64,000 nucleotides of DNA from Collinsella aerofaciens (GTDB lineage: Bacteria; Actinomycetota; Coriobacteriia; Coriobacteriales; Coriobacteriaceae). Within the stretch, counting starts at the first letter, position 1. Each line of letters opens with the position of its first letter. Shown here piece after piece: positions 33,680-42,137 of this stretch. The notes under the pieces were generated by a model that had not been told where the DNA came from, made no database searches, and was given only the letters and a program-made list of their open reading frames with translations. The translations under genes were made by a program, and so were the position numbers. Where the stretch lies: NCBI RefSeq assembly GCF_018785245.1, contig NZ_WQPL01000033.1, forward strand, positions 28,218-92,217, written 5' to 3'.

Positions 33680-33820
33680 GCTTGCGCCCGGGAGGGCCGC
33701 ATATGAAGTTTCCTGCTCTACAGTCCTGCGCAAGACGGAAAGCACATTAAGTGCTTTCCTTTGCGTGCGGAACTCGCGATAAACTTCATATGCGTCCCTC
33801 CCGGGCGCAAGCAAAAGGGC
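33672..33820 (-). repeat. Hairpin repeat element A1
   Basis: Arms 33672-33711 and 33781-33820 are inverted copies of each other at 39 of 40 positions. Between them lies a 69-base core that matches, as its reverse complement, the core of element A2. The core carries a central hairpin GGAAAGCAC-TTAAT-GTGCTTTCC and the conserved unpaired stretches GCGAGTTCCGCAC and AGGACTGTAGAGCAG. The inner end of the arms (ATGAAGTTT / AAACTTCAT) is shared with A2; the outer ~30 bases are not. No coding potential was recognised. Confidence 0.85.
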
Positions 33821-33947
33821 TGGTTAGTGCCGCTCGCTATTTAGTTAGACAGTCTATTCAGTAGCCAGATTTCAGATCAGTAGATAGACGTAGCAGTATT
33901 TTCCCAGATAAAGCTGCCCAAAATAAACCTGGTCCCTTATTGGCAGT
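33821..33947. other. 127-base spacer between hairpin elements A1 and A2
   Basis: AT-richer than the surroundings. No coding sequence, tRNA or clear promoter was seen. It contains TCAGATCAGTAGATAGAC and CAGATAAAG; the latter is loosely echoed in the spacer of the second composite (CAGATAAAA at 55401). Confidence 0.5.
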
Positions 33948-34076
33948 TTTCCCGTGGGGCGGGCACTGATGAAGTTTATCGCGAGTTCCGCACGAACAGG
34001 AGGCCACTTAATGTGGCCTCCGTCGTGAGCAGGACTGTAGAGCAGAAAACTTCATCAGTGCCCGCCCCACGGGAAA
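33948..34076 (+). repeat. Hairpin repeat element A2
   Basis: Arms 33948-33977 and 34047-34076 are perfect 30-bp inverted copies. The 69-base core (33978-34046) matches the reverse complement of the A1 core except in the central hairpin, here GGAGGCCAC-TTAAT-GTGGCCTCC. That hairpin differs from A1 at three positions on each strand, all compensated. The outer arm sequence (CCCGTGGGGCGGGCACTG) is unlike that of A1. No open frame of note lies within. Confidence 0.85.
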
Positions 34077-34266
34077 CCGGCGGGATAGACCAGTTCAGAT
34101 GGGGCTTTGATGCATGGGTGGTCTGTTGTTGTGCAAATGGGTATCATACTGTGGATATTGCATCGACTCTGTGATGCATGTTTGTACGTTCCCGGCGGTC
34201 GGTTTGCCAGAAGCGCCCCGTCGGTTGTTCCAGACCCGTTTCGAAGAAAGGAAACCACACTAACCT
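34077..34266 (+). other. Region upstream of rnj
   Basis: Presumably holds the rnj promoter and leader. A -10-like GGGTATCAT occurs at about 34139-34147 without a clear -35. GAAGAAAGGAAACC just before the start is the ribosome site. No small gene was recognised. Confidence 0.4.
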
Positions 34267-35937
34267 ATGGCAGCTAAAAAATCATCTCCCTTGAAGATCA
34301 TTCCGCTCGGCGGCCTTGACGGCATCGGCAAGAACATGACGGTCTTCGAGTGCGGCGACGACATGGTGCTCGTCGACGCTGGCCTCATGTTCCCCGACGA
34401 CTCCCAGCCCGGTATCGACCTGGTGCTTCCTGACTACACCTACGTTCTTGAAAACGAGGAGAAGCTCCGCGGTATCGTCGTCACCCACGGCCACGAGGAC
34501 CACACCGGTTCGCTTCCGTATCTACTGCAGGACCTCAACAACAAGGTGCCCATCTTCTCGAGCAAGCTGACGCTTGGCTTTATCGAGGGCAAGCTCTCTG
34601 AGTTCCGAATCCGCGCGCCCAAGTTCCGCGAGGTCAAGGGCGGAAGCCATGTCAATCTCGGTGGCATCTCGCTCGACTTCTTCTCGATGACGCACTCCAT
34701 CCCCGGCGCTCTGGGCGTGTTCATTCGCACTAACCAGGGCACCGTTATGCACACCGGCGACTTTAAGCTCGACCAGACGCCCATCGACGGCGTTACGCCC
34801 GACTATGCCGCTATCAGCCGCTTTGCCAAGCAGGGTATCGACCTGCTGCTGTCCGACTCCACCAACGCCACGGTTCCCGGCTTTACCAAGTCCGAGGCCG
34901 AGGTTGGTCCCAACTTGCTGCACGCTATCAAGAACGCCCCGGGTCGCGTGTTCGTCGCGTCGTTCTCGAGCCATATCCATCGCCTGCAGCAGATCTGCGA
35001 TGCCGCCCGCAAGTGCGGCCGTAAGGTCGTTGTGACCGGTCGCTCCATGCTCACGAACACCCGCGTGGCGCGTGAGCTGGGCTACCTCAACATCGACGAT
35101 GCCGATATCATCGATGCCTTCGATATCGATAACCTGCCCGACGACAAGATCGTCGTCATGTGCACCGGTTCGCAGGGCGAGCCGCTGTCGGCCCTGTCCC
35201 GCATGGCCAACGGAGAGCACAAGACGCTCTCCATCCACGAGGGCGATACCGTTATCCTCTCGGCAACTCCCGTTCCTGGCAACGAGAAGGCCGTCCAGCA
35301 GGTCGTCAACAGTCTGGCCAAGCTCGGCTGCGACGTGTGGGATAAGAACCGCGCTCTCGTTCACGTCTCCGGTCACGGTAGCCAGGAGGAACTCAAGCTA
35401 CTGATGGCCATGGCCAAGCCCACCTACTTTATGCCGGTTCACGGCGAGGCCGTGCATCTGCGTGCCCATGCCCAGCTTGCTCGTAAGATGGGCATCAAGG
35501 ATGATCACATCTTTATCCTCGATAACGGCGACACGCTCGAGATGCGCGGCGGTATCGTCAAACGCGGTACGCCCGTCGAGTCCGGCGTCGTCTACGTCGA
35601 CGGCCTGCGTATCGGCGATACCGACCCCATCGTCCTGCGCGATCGTCAGAAGCTCGCCAACGACGGTATGGTTACCGCTGTTGCCATCGTCTCGCTCAAG
35701 CACAAGAAGATCGAGGCCATCGAGTTCTCGGGCCGCGGCGTCTCGTTTGCCATCGACGACCAATTCTCCGAGGATGCCTCCGCGTCCATTATGAAGACGA
35801 TCGAGAAGGGCAAGTTTAGCTTTACGAGCAGCGGTTCCGATGCCATTCGCAAGGCCGTGCGCGATTCGCTCTCTAACTTTATCTGGAGCCGTACGCGCAC
35901 CCGTCCGATGATCATCCCGGTCGTCATGGAGGTTTAG
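34267..35937 (+). CDS. rnj: Ribonuclease J
   Basis: An RNase with 5'-to-3' exo- and endonuclease activity, central to mRNA turnover and rRNA maturation in bacteria without RNase E. The 556-residue protein has the metallo-beta-lactamase core (VTHGHEDHTGSLPYLL, HTGDFKLD), the beta-CASP domain (SFSSHIHRLQQI, SGHGSQEELKLLM, MPVHGEAVHL) and the C-terminal RNase J domain. All metal ligands look intact. The start is set by AAAGGAAACC upstream. Together with pnp upstream and rny downstream, most of the mRNA decay machinery is encoded in 16 kb. Confidence 0.95.
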   Translation: MAAKKSSPLKIIPLGGLDGIGKNMTVFECGDDMVLVDAGLMFPDDSQPGIDLVLPDYTYVLENEEKLRGIVVTHGHEDHTGSLPYLLQDLNNKVPIFSSKLTLGFIEGKLSEFRIRAPKFREVKGGSHVNLGGISLDFFSMTHSIPGALGVFIRTNQGTVMHTGDFKLDQTPIDGVTPDYAAISRFAKQGIDLLLSDSTNATVPGFTKSEAEVGPNLLHAIKNAPGRVFVASFSSHIHRLQQICDAARKCGRKVVVTGRSMLTNTRVARELGYLNIDDADIIDAFDIDNLPDDKIVVMCTGSQGEPLSALSRMANGEHKTLSIHEGDTVILSATPVPGNEKAVQQVVNSLAKLGCDVWDKNRALVHVSGHGSQEELKLLMAMAKPTYFMPVHGEAVHLRAHAQLARKMGIKDDHIFILDNGDTLEMRGGIVKRGTPVESGVVYVDGLRIGDTDPIVLRDRQKLANDGMVTAVAIVSLKHKKIEAIEFSGRGVSFAIDDQFSEDASASIMKTIEKGKFSFTSSGSDAIRKAVRDSLSNFIWSRTRTRPMIIPVVMEV

Positions 35938-35938
35938 T

Positions 35939-38716
35939 TTGGCGCGCGGATCTGCACAAAACGCCAAAGGCAATAAGGCCAATAACCAACCGGCATCTGC
36001 TAAGGGTGCCGGTTCCCATCTGCGTGCCAATAAGGGCCACGAGGCGGACTTCGACGATTTTGAGCCCTTGGTGGAGCCCTCGGCCAATCGCGATATCGCC
36101 GGCGTGGTCATTGCCGTTTTGGCGATTGCGTCCTTTATTGCCGTGATTTCTCCGGCAACAGCGCCCGTGACGGCTGCTGTTGCCGGTTTTTACCACCTGG
36201 GCTTTGGCCTGGGCGCCTACGTGCTGCCGATCGTCATTTTGCTGTTTGCCGCCACGCTCTTTTTAGGCGAGGACTCGCCGCTCAACGTGCGCTCTGTTGC
36301 GGGCGGCGCCGTGGTCTTTATCGCCGTCGTCTCCATTCTTTCGCTGATGGTGCCGGGTACGAGTGTCTCGTGTGACCTTATGTTCACGCCGCAAAATTTG
36401 TCCGCCTCGGGTGGCTACATCGGTGCGTTTATTGCGAGTGCGCTGCAGAATGCCCTGGGTAAGCCTATCGCGATGGTAGTCCTGTTGGGCCTTGTCGTCG
36501 TGGGCTTGGTCATCATCGGCTTTTCGGTGGGTGGCGTGCTGCGCTCTGCCCGCGACCGCGCGGCCGATTTTGCCGAGCGCCGTCGTGCCGATGTTAACGC
36601 GAGCCCGTGGGGTGACGACGAAGCCCTGTCGGTGCCCGGCGTTGCCCGTCCGCACCTGAGCATCTTGCGCCAGAAGGGAACTGACGCCGCCGTGACCACG
36701 GCCATGGGTGGCGATGCCGACCCGATTTTGGATGATGACGAGGACGATGACCCGTTTGTCGACGTGTCCGAGGCCGTGGAGGCAGAGCGCGCCAAGACCA
36801 CGCTGCTGCCGCGTCGCCATGCCAAGAAGGGCAAGATCGCGCCCAAGCTCAACACGAGCGAGCCAGACCCGTCTTGGTCCGATAGTGAGATTGAGCTCAC
36901 CGAGGGCGATGACGAGGACGACGAGACTCCGCTCGAGACCGCCAAGACCACTTTGCTGCCGCGTCGCCGTGCCAAGCGCGACCAGGTAACCGGCCAGCTT
37001 TCGATGGAAGACGATCCCGATAAGATTGACGAGTCCGAGCCGCCGTTTGCCGTGAATCCTGTCTCGGCAGCACCTCAGATTCCCGACTTCTTGAAGCATC
37101 CCAAGGTTGCCGATGCGCCTGCCTTGAGTGCTGTCGAATCGGCTGCGGCTAGCGATGGGGGAGCGGGCGGCGGCGCCGCAGATAACGAGGGCGAAGAAGA
37201 GGACGGTCTTAAGCTTCCGCCGCTCGAAATCCTTCATGCCAACCCGCAGTCGGCTTCTGCCGCGTCTTCGGACAAGGAGCTGGAGCAGACCGCTGAGTCT
37301 CTGCAGTCGACGTTGCTTGAGTTTGGCCGCAGCGCCCGCGTGGTCGGCTGGATCGCCGGCCCCACGGTGACGACCTTTAAGCTGCAGCCCGGTGAGGGCG
37401 AGCGCGTGAGCAAGATCTCGAGCCTCGAGGACGATATCGCGCTTTCGCTTGCCGCCCAGTCGGTGCGCATCTTCGCGCCGATTCCCGGCACCTCGCTTGT
37501 GGGTATCGAAATCCCCAATCGCAAGCGTCAGAACGTCAACCTGGGTGACGTGCTGCCCTATGTGAAGGGCGGTCCGCTCGAGCTGGCCATCGGCCGCGAT
37601 GCCGAGGGCACGCCGGTTGTCGCCGACCTCGCTAAGATGCCCCACTTGCTGATTGCCGGTACCACCGGTTCCGGTAAGTCGGTCATGATCAACTCCATCA
37701 TCACGACCTTGCTCATGCGCGCTCTTCCCGAGGACGTTCGCCTGATTATGGTCGACCCCAAGCGCGTCGAGCTTGCGGGCTATAACGGTCTGCCGCATCT
37801 CTATGTGCCTGTGGTGACCGAGCCCAAGCAGGCCGCGAGTGCCTTGCAGTGGGCGGTGTCCGAGATGGAGCGCCGCCTGAAGGTCTTCGAGCGCCTTAAC
37901 GTGCGTAAGATTTCGACCTACAACGAAAAGCAGGCCGCCGGCGAGTTTGAGCATTACGACAACCCACCGCAAAAGATGCCCTACCTGGTCATCATCATTG
38001 ACGAGCTCTCGGACCTGATGATGGTCGCCGGTAAGGATGTCGAGGCCTCGATCGTGCGTATCGCCCAGCTGGGCCGTGCCGCCGGTATCCACCTTATCGT
38101 GGCCACGCAGCGCCCCAGCTCCAACGTGGTGACGGGCCTCATCAAGGCCAACATCACCAACCGCATCGCCTTTAACGTTGCTACGGGCATCGACTCGCGC
38201 GTCATCATCGATCAGATGGGTGCTGAAAAGCTGACCGGTTTGGGCGACATGCTGTTCTCCAAGGTCGACTGGGGTAAGCCTCGCCGTATTCAGGGCTGCT
38301 TTGTCTCGGACGACGAAATCAACGAGATTGTCGAGTTCGTCAAGTCGCAGAGCGAGCCAGACTACCACGAGGAGATCCTGTCTGCCGTGGCGCCCGCTTC
38401 CATGTCCATGGCGGGTGGCGGCGGCATTGTCCGCACCGGAGTCGCCGAGCCGCAAGACGATGATCCGCTCATTTGGGAAGCCGCCCATATTGTGGTGGAA
38501 TCGCAGCTTGGCTCCACATCTGGCCTGCAACGTCGTCTGAAGGTTGGCTATGCGCGTGCCGGGCGTATTATGGACATGCTGGAAGAGAAGGGTGTCGTCG
38601 GCCCGCCCGACGGTTCCAAGCCGCGCGAGGTCCTGTTGGACGAGGAGGGGCTTGCCGCGCTGGAATCTGTCGACGCCGAGATGGCACGTGAAGATCGTGA
38701 GTTTGGAGGATTCTGA
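35939..38716 (+). CDS. ftsK: DNA translocase FtsK/SpoIIIE
   Basis: A membrane-anchored DNA pump that clears chromosome termini from the closing septum. The 925 residues comprise a hydrophobic N-terminus with about four membrane helices (50-195), a long acidic linker (about 200-440), the alpha/beta motor with Walker A GTTGSGKSVMIN near 573 and Walker B VIIIDELSDLMMV, and a C-terminal gamma winged helix (about 860-920) for KOPS-type recognition. The start is a TTG at 35939 with GGAGG upstream, one base after the rnj stop. The linker carries the same nonamer AKTTLLPRR twice. It overlaps the RodZ-like gene by one base. Confidence 0.95.
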   Translation: MARGSAQNAKGNKANNQPASAKGAGSHLRANKGHEADFDDFEPLVEPSANRDIAGVVIAVLAIASFIAVISPATAPVTAAVAGFYHLGFGLGAYVLPIVILLFAATLFLGEDSPLNVRSVAGGAVVFIAVVSILSLMVPGTSVSCDLMFTPQNLSASGGYIGAFIASALQNALGKPIAMVVLLGLVVVGLVIIGFSVGGVLRSARDRAADFAERRRADVNASPWGDDEALSVPGVARPHLSILRQKGTDAAVTTAMGGDADPILDDDEDDDPFVDVSEAVEAERAKTTLLPRRHAKKGKIAPKLNTSEPDPSWSDSEIELTEGDDEDDETPLETAKTTLLPRRRAKRDQVTGQLSMEDDPDKIDESEPPFAVNPVSAAPQIPDFLKHPKVADAPALSAVESAAASDGGAGGGAADNEGEEEDGLKLPPLEILHANPQSASAASSDKELEQTAESLQSTLLEFGRSARVVGWIAGPTVTTFKLQPGEGERVSKISSLEDDIALSLAAQSVRIFAPIPGTSLVGIEIPNRKRQNVNLGDVLPYVKGGPLELAIGRDAEGTPVVADLAKMPHLLIAGTTGSGKSVMINSIITTLLMRALPEDVRLIMVDPKRVELAGYNGLPHLYVPVVTEPKQAASALQWAVSEMERRLKVFERLNVRKISTYNEKQAAGEFEHYDNPPQKMPYLVIIIDELSDLMMVAGKDVEASIVRIAQLGRAAGIHLIVATQRPSSNVVTGLIKANITNRIAFNVATGIDSRVIIDQMGAEKLTGLGDMLFSKVDWGKPRRIQGCFVSDDEINEIVEFVKSQSEPDYHEEILSAVAPASMSMAGGGGIVRTGVAEPQDDDPLIWEAAHIVVESQLGSTSGLQRRLKVGYARAGRIMDMLEEKGVVGPPDGSKPREVLLDEEGLAALESVDAEMAREDREFGGF

Positions 38717-40227
38717 TGGCCGCACGCTTTGGTGACATGCTGCTCGAGCAGCGTCGCCGAATGGGCCTATCCATTCAGCAGGTCGCCAACACCATCAAAA
38801 TCAGGCCGCAGATCATCGAGTTTTTCGAGACCGGTAACTTTGCTTCGATGCCGCCGCGCGGCTATGCGCAGGGCATGATTTCGAGCTATGCTCGCTTTTT
38901 GGGCCTCAATCCGCGCGAGGTAGTCAATGCCTACTTTGACGACCTGATGGCATACGAGCGCGAGACGTCGCAGCGGGGCGGTCGTTTTCAGGACGCCGCC
39001 GGCTACGTCAATTCGCGTTCCTCGGTCGATAACGGGCGCTTCCTGATGGTTCAGGGCGGTCGTTCGACCCGCTATGGACAGCGTCCTCAGCAGGCCGGTT
39101 ATATTACCGAGACGGGTTCGGGCGAGGAGATTCGCTCACAGCGTGACCGGTTCCGCAGTACGCCGATGCCCGAGGACCGTGCACTTCCCGCTGCCCGCGG
39201 CGTGGCGCGTGACCCTCGTGCCGGCTACGGCGACGGCGGCTATTCCGATCGCGGTTACCGTGGTGTCTCCACCGGACGCTCTCGCGGTGGCTATGCGGAT
39301 GCCGATACCACGCAGGTGACGCCGCGTCTTCGCTCTCAATCACAGCCGTATGGTCAGCGCTCTTCGGCTCCGCGTTCGGGCCAGCGTGGCTATCAAGGCC
39401 GCGGTGAACTTGCGCCCCGCTCGGGTCAGCGCAGCCTTCAGGGCCAGGGTGGCTATCGCGGCCGTCCCGATAGCAATCGCGGTCGTATGCCTCAGGGAGG
39501 CGGCCGCAACAGTTCCGGTCGTGGACGCGGCGGATCCCGTACTCCTCAAAACAACGGGCTCGATCCGCGTATCGTCTACGCCGGCATCGGTGCCGTGGCG
39601 TTGCTGCTGATCGTTCTCATCGTGGTGTTTCTGCGCGGCTGCGCATCTTCGGCGCCCGAGACCACGCCCGAGACGCCCACTGCCACCAAGACGACGACTA
39701 AGAAGTCTTCTAAGAAGACCGAAACGGTCGACGAGGACGAAGACACCGATGAGGCGACGGATGAGTCGACTGATTCGGACGCTACCAAGACGACGGCCAA
39801 GAAGGAAGAGAACGAGGTCACGAAGGTCAAGGTCTCCGTTGCCAAGGGAAAGACCGCGTGGATTGAGGTCAAGGTCGACGGCAAGTCGGTCTATGGCGCT
39901 CAGGCGACTGGCCCCTTTGAGCAGGAGTACACGCCCGAGTCCTCAATCGAGATCACCACGTCCAAGCCTTCCGATGTCACCGTTACCAAGAACGGTGAAA
40001 AGGTTCGTTACGATACCAAGACCTCGGGCGTGGCGCGTGTGACGATCACCGTTCCCAAGAAGGAGACGACTGATTCCGAGAATGGTAAAAGTTCTGATGG
40101 TACCGACACCACCGATGGTACCGATACCACCGACGGCACCGATGCCCAGTCCACGAATGGCGCCGATACCGCAACTGACGGTCAGACGCCCACCGATTCT
40201 ACCGACTATTCGTACGATAGCTACTAA
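38716..40227 (+). CDS. RodZ-like HTH/DUF4115 membrane protein
   Basis: A cytoskeleton-linked shape protein candidate. The 503 residues comprise an N-terminal Xre-type helix-turn-helix (MGLSIQQVANTIKIRP, about 1-80), a long Arg/Gly/Tyr/Ser-rich linker, one membrane segment (about 285-308, VYAGIGAVALLLIVLIVVF), a charged Thr/Lys/Asp-rich stretch, and a beta-rich DUF4115 domain (about 370-450, VSVAKGKTAWIEVKVDG). A Thr/Asp/Gly tail with DGTDTTDGTDTTDGTD repeats ends it. RodZ normally has the HTH, one membrane helix and DUF4115, so this fits but is larger than the usual ~300. It follows ftsK with a TGATG overlap and GGAGG upstream. MreB itself is not in this window. Confidence 0.82.
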   Translation: MAARFGDMLLEQRRRMGLSIQQVANTIKIRPQIIEFFETGNFASMPPRGYAQGMISSYARFLGLNPREVVNAYFDDLMAYERETSQRGGRFQDAAGYVNSRSSVDNGRFLMVQGGRSTRYGQRPQQAGYITETGSGEEIRSQRDRFRSTPMPEDRALPAARGVARDPRAGYGDGGYSDRGYRGVSTGRSRGGYADADTTQVTPRLRSQSQPYGQRSSAPRSGQRGYQGRGELAPRSGQRSLQGQGGYRGRPDSNRGRMPQGGGRNSSGRGRGGSRTPQNNGLDPRIVYAGIGAVALLLIVLIVVFLRGCASSAPETTPETPTATKTTTKKSSKKTETVDEDEDTDEATDESTDSDATKTTAKKEENEVTKVKVSVAKGKTAWIEVKVDGKSVYGAQATGPFEQEYTPESSIEITTSKPSDVTVTKNGEKVRYDTKTSGVARVTITVPKKETTDSENGKSSDGTDTTDGTDTTDGTDAQSTNGADTATDGQTPTDSTDYSYDSY

Positions 40228-40253
40228 GCCGCTCGTACGCGAAAGGAAACATC

Positions 40254-40751
40254 ATGGCTAAAGATTCCAGCTTCGACGTCGTGTCCGAGGTCAACATGCA
40301 AGAGGTCGACAACGCCTTCCAGCAGACCACGCGCGAGATTTCCCAGCGCTATGACCTTAAGGATTCCGGTGCCACGATCGAGCTTTCGAAGGGCGACAAG
40401 CTCTTTACGATCAACGCCCCGGCCGACTTTGTCTCCAAACAGATTATCGACGTGTTGAGCTCCAAGCTCATCAAGCGCGGCATTGACCTCAAGGCTGTCT
40501 CGTGGGATGCTCCGCAGGCGGCGTCGGGCGGCACCGTGCGCGTGCTCGGCCATATCGTCGAGGGTATCGACCAGGCGACCGCCAAGAAGATCAACAAGGA
40601 CATCAAGGACCAAAAGCTCAAGGTCAAGGTGACCATCGAGGCCGACAAGCTGCGTGTTTCCTCTGCTTCGAAGGACGCGTTGCAGACTGTGATCCAGTTC
40701 CTGCGCGACCAGGACTACGGCCAGCCGCTGCAGTTCACCAACTACCGCTAA
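40254..40751 (+). CDS. yajQ: YajQ-family nucleotide-binding protein
   Basis: A DUF520/YajQ family member, implicated elsewhere as a cyclic-di-GMP- or RNA-binding protein. The 165 residues show the family pattern: MAKDSSFDVVSEVNMQEVDNA at the N-terminus (given here only as its core SFDVVSEVNMQEVDNAF) and the C-terminal VKVTIEADKLRVSSASKDALQ segment with RDQDYGQPLQFTNYR. The molecular role is uncertain. It lies between the RodZ-like gene and rimO. Confidence 0.9.
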   Translation: MAKDSSFDVVSEVNMQEVDNAFQQTTREISQRYDLKDSGATIELSKGDKLFTINAPADFVSKQIIDVLSSKLIKRGIDLKAVSWDAPQAASGGTVRVLGHIVEGIDQATAKKINKDIKDQKLKVKVTIEADKLRVSSASKDALQTVIQFLRDQDYGQPLQFTNYR

Positions 40752-40778
40752 TATCATTCGAAAGGACCGCTCTCCAAC

Positions 40779-42128
40779 ATGGATACACCGTTGGGCTCCG
40801 TGCTCTACATCACCCTCGGGTGCGCCAAGAACGAGGTTGACACCGACCGCATGCGTTCTCTTTTGACCGCCGCGGGCTATGAGGAGGCATTCGACCCGCA
40901 GGATGCCGATATTGCCATCGTCAATACGTGCTCGTTCCTCGCCTCCGCAACGTCCGAGAGCATCGAGACCACGCTCGAGCTCGCCAACGAGGTTCAGGAC
41001 GGCGTGCGTTCTTGTCCCATCGTCATGTGCGGCTGCGTGCCGTCGCGCTATGGCGACGACCTGCCTGACGAGCTGCCCGAGGTCGCTGCCTTTGTGAAGG
41101 CCGACGAGGAGGACGGCATCGTGGCGGTCATCGATGGCGTGCTGGGTGTTGAGCGTGAGATTGCAGCCTATATCCCGCAGGTCAAGCGTACCGTCGAGGG
41201 CGCCGTTGCCTACGTCAAGATTTCCGATGGCTGCAACCGCTTCTGCAGCTTCTGCATGATTCCCTACATTCGCGGCCGCTATCATTCGCGTAATGCCGAG
41301 AGCATCATCTCCGAGGTGCGCGACCTGGTTGCCGGCGGTGTGCGCGAGATCGTGCTGATCGGCCAGGACACGGGCATCTGGGGTACCGACTTTGCCGACG
41401 AGGACGTCGCCGATGACTCGCCGCGCAATCTGGCGCAGCTGCTGCGTGCCGTCGCCGAGGCCGTGCGCCCGCACAACGTCTGGGTCCGCGTGCTCTATCT
41501 GCAGCCCGAGGGCATGACTGACGAACTCATCGAGACGATTCGCGATACGCCCGAGGTGTTGCCCTATATCGATATCCCCGTGCAGCACTGCGACGCGCGC
41601 ATTCTCAAGGCCATGCGGCGCTCCGGTTCGCGCCAGGAGCTCGAGGATCTGTTCCGCGACCTTCGCGAGCGCATTCCCGGCATCGTGATTCGTTCCACGG
41701 CCATGGTCGGCTTCCCGACCGAGACCGACGACGAGTTCCGCGACCTTATCGACTTTATGGACACCGTCGGCTTTGACTACACGAGTGTCTTTGCCTACTC
41801 GCGTGAGGAAGGCAGCCTGGCCGCTAAGATGGAGGGCCAGGTCGATGAGGAGGTTAAGCTCGAGCGCGCCCAGGAGGCCATGGACCTGGCCGAGTCGCTC
41901 GGTTTTGCCGCCACCGCCGCACATGTGGGCGAGCGCGCCCAGGTAATCGTCGACGGTATCGAAGAGACCGAGGATGGCGCCGAGCTGATCGGCCATGCCT
42001 GGTTCCAGGCGCCCGATTCCGATGGCGCGGTGCATCTGGACGCTAGCGAGGCGTCCGTGGGCGATATTCTGACCGTCGAGTTTACCGATAGCTTCTGCTA
42101 TGAGCTTATCGGTCATGTTGTGGAGTAG
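40779..42128 (+). CDS. rimO: Ribosomal protein S12 methylthiotransferase RimO
   Basis: A radical SAM enzyme that methylthiolates an Asp in S12. The 449-residue protein shows the N-terminal cluster cysteines (LGCAKNEVDTDRM, NTCSFLASA, MCGCVPSRY), the radical SAM motif CNRFCSFCMIPYIRG and a C-terminal TRAM domain. LGCAKNxVD and the IPxxRG(R/K) segment favour RimO over MiaB. The ATG at 40779 has a GAAAGGA site upstream. It is one of three methylthiotransferases in the window, with mtaB and miaB. pgsA follows nine bases later. Confidence 0.93.
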   Translation: MDTPLGSVLYITLGCAKNEVDTDRMRSLLTAAGYEEAFDPQDADIAIVNTCSFLASATSESIETTLELANEVQDGVRSCPIVMCGCVPSRYGDDLPDELPEVAAFVKADEEDGIVAVIDGVLGVEREIAAYIPQVKRTVEGAVAYVKISDGCNRFCSFCMIPYIRGRYHSRNAESIISEVRDLVAGGVREIVLIGQDTGIWGTDFADEDVADDSPRNLAQLLRAVAEAVRPHNVWVRVLYLQPEGMTDELIETIRDTPEVLPYIDIPVQHCDARILKAMRRSGSRQELEDLFRDLRERIPGIVIRSTAMVGFPTETDDEFRDLIDFMDTVGFDYTSVFAYSREEGSLAAKMEGQVDEEVKLERAQEAMDLAESLGFAATAAHVGERAQVIVDGIEETEDGAELIGHAWFQAPDSDGAVHLDASEASVGDILTVEFTDSFCYELIGHVVE

Positions 42129-42137
42129 GAGAGCGTC

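Noticed and set aside
36263-38725. 820-residue open frame opposite ftsK
   Set aside because: Antisense shadow of ftsK; composition typical of reverse-strand GC bias.
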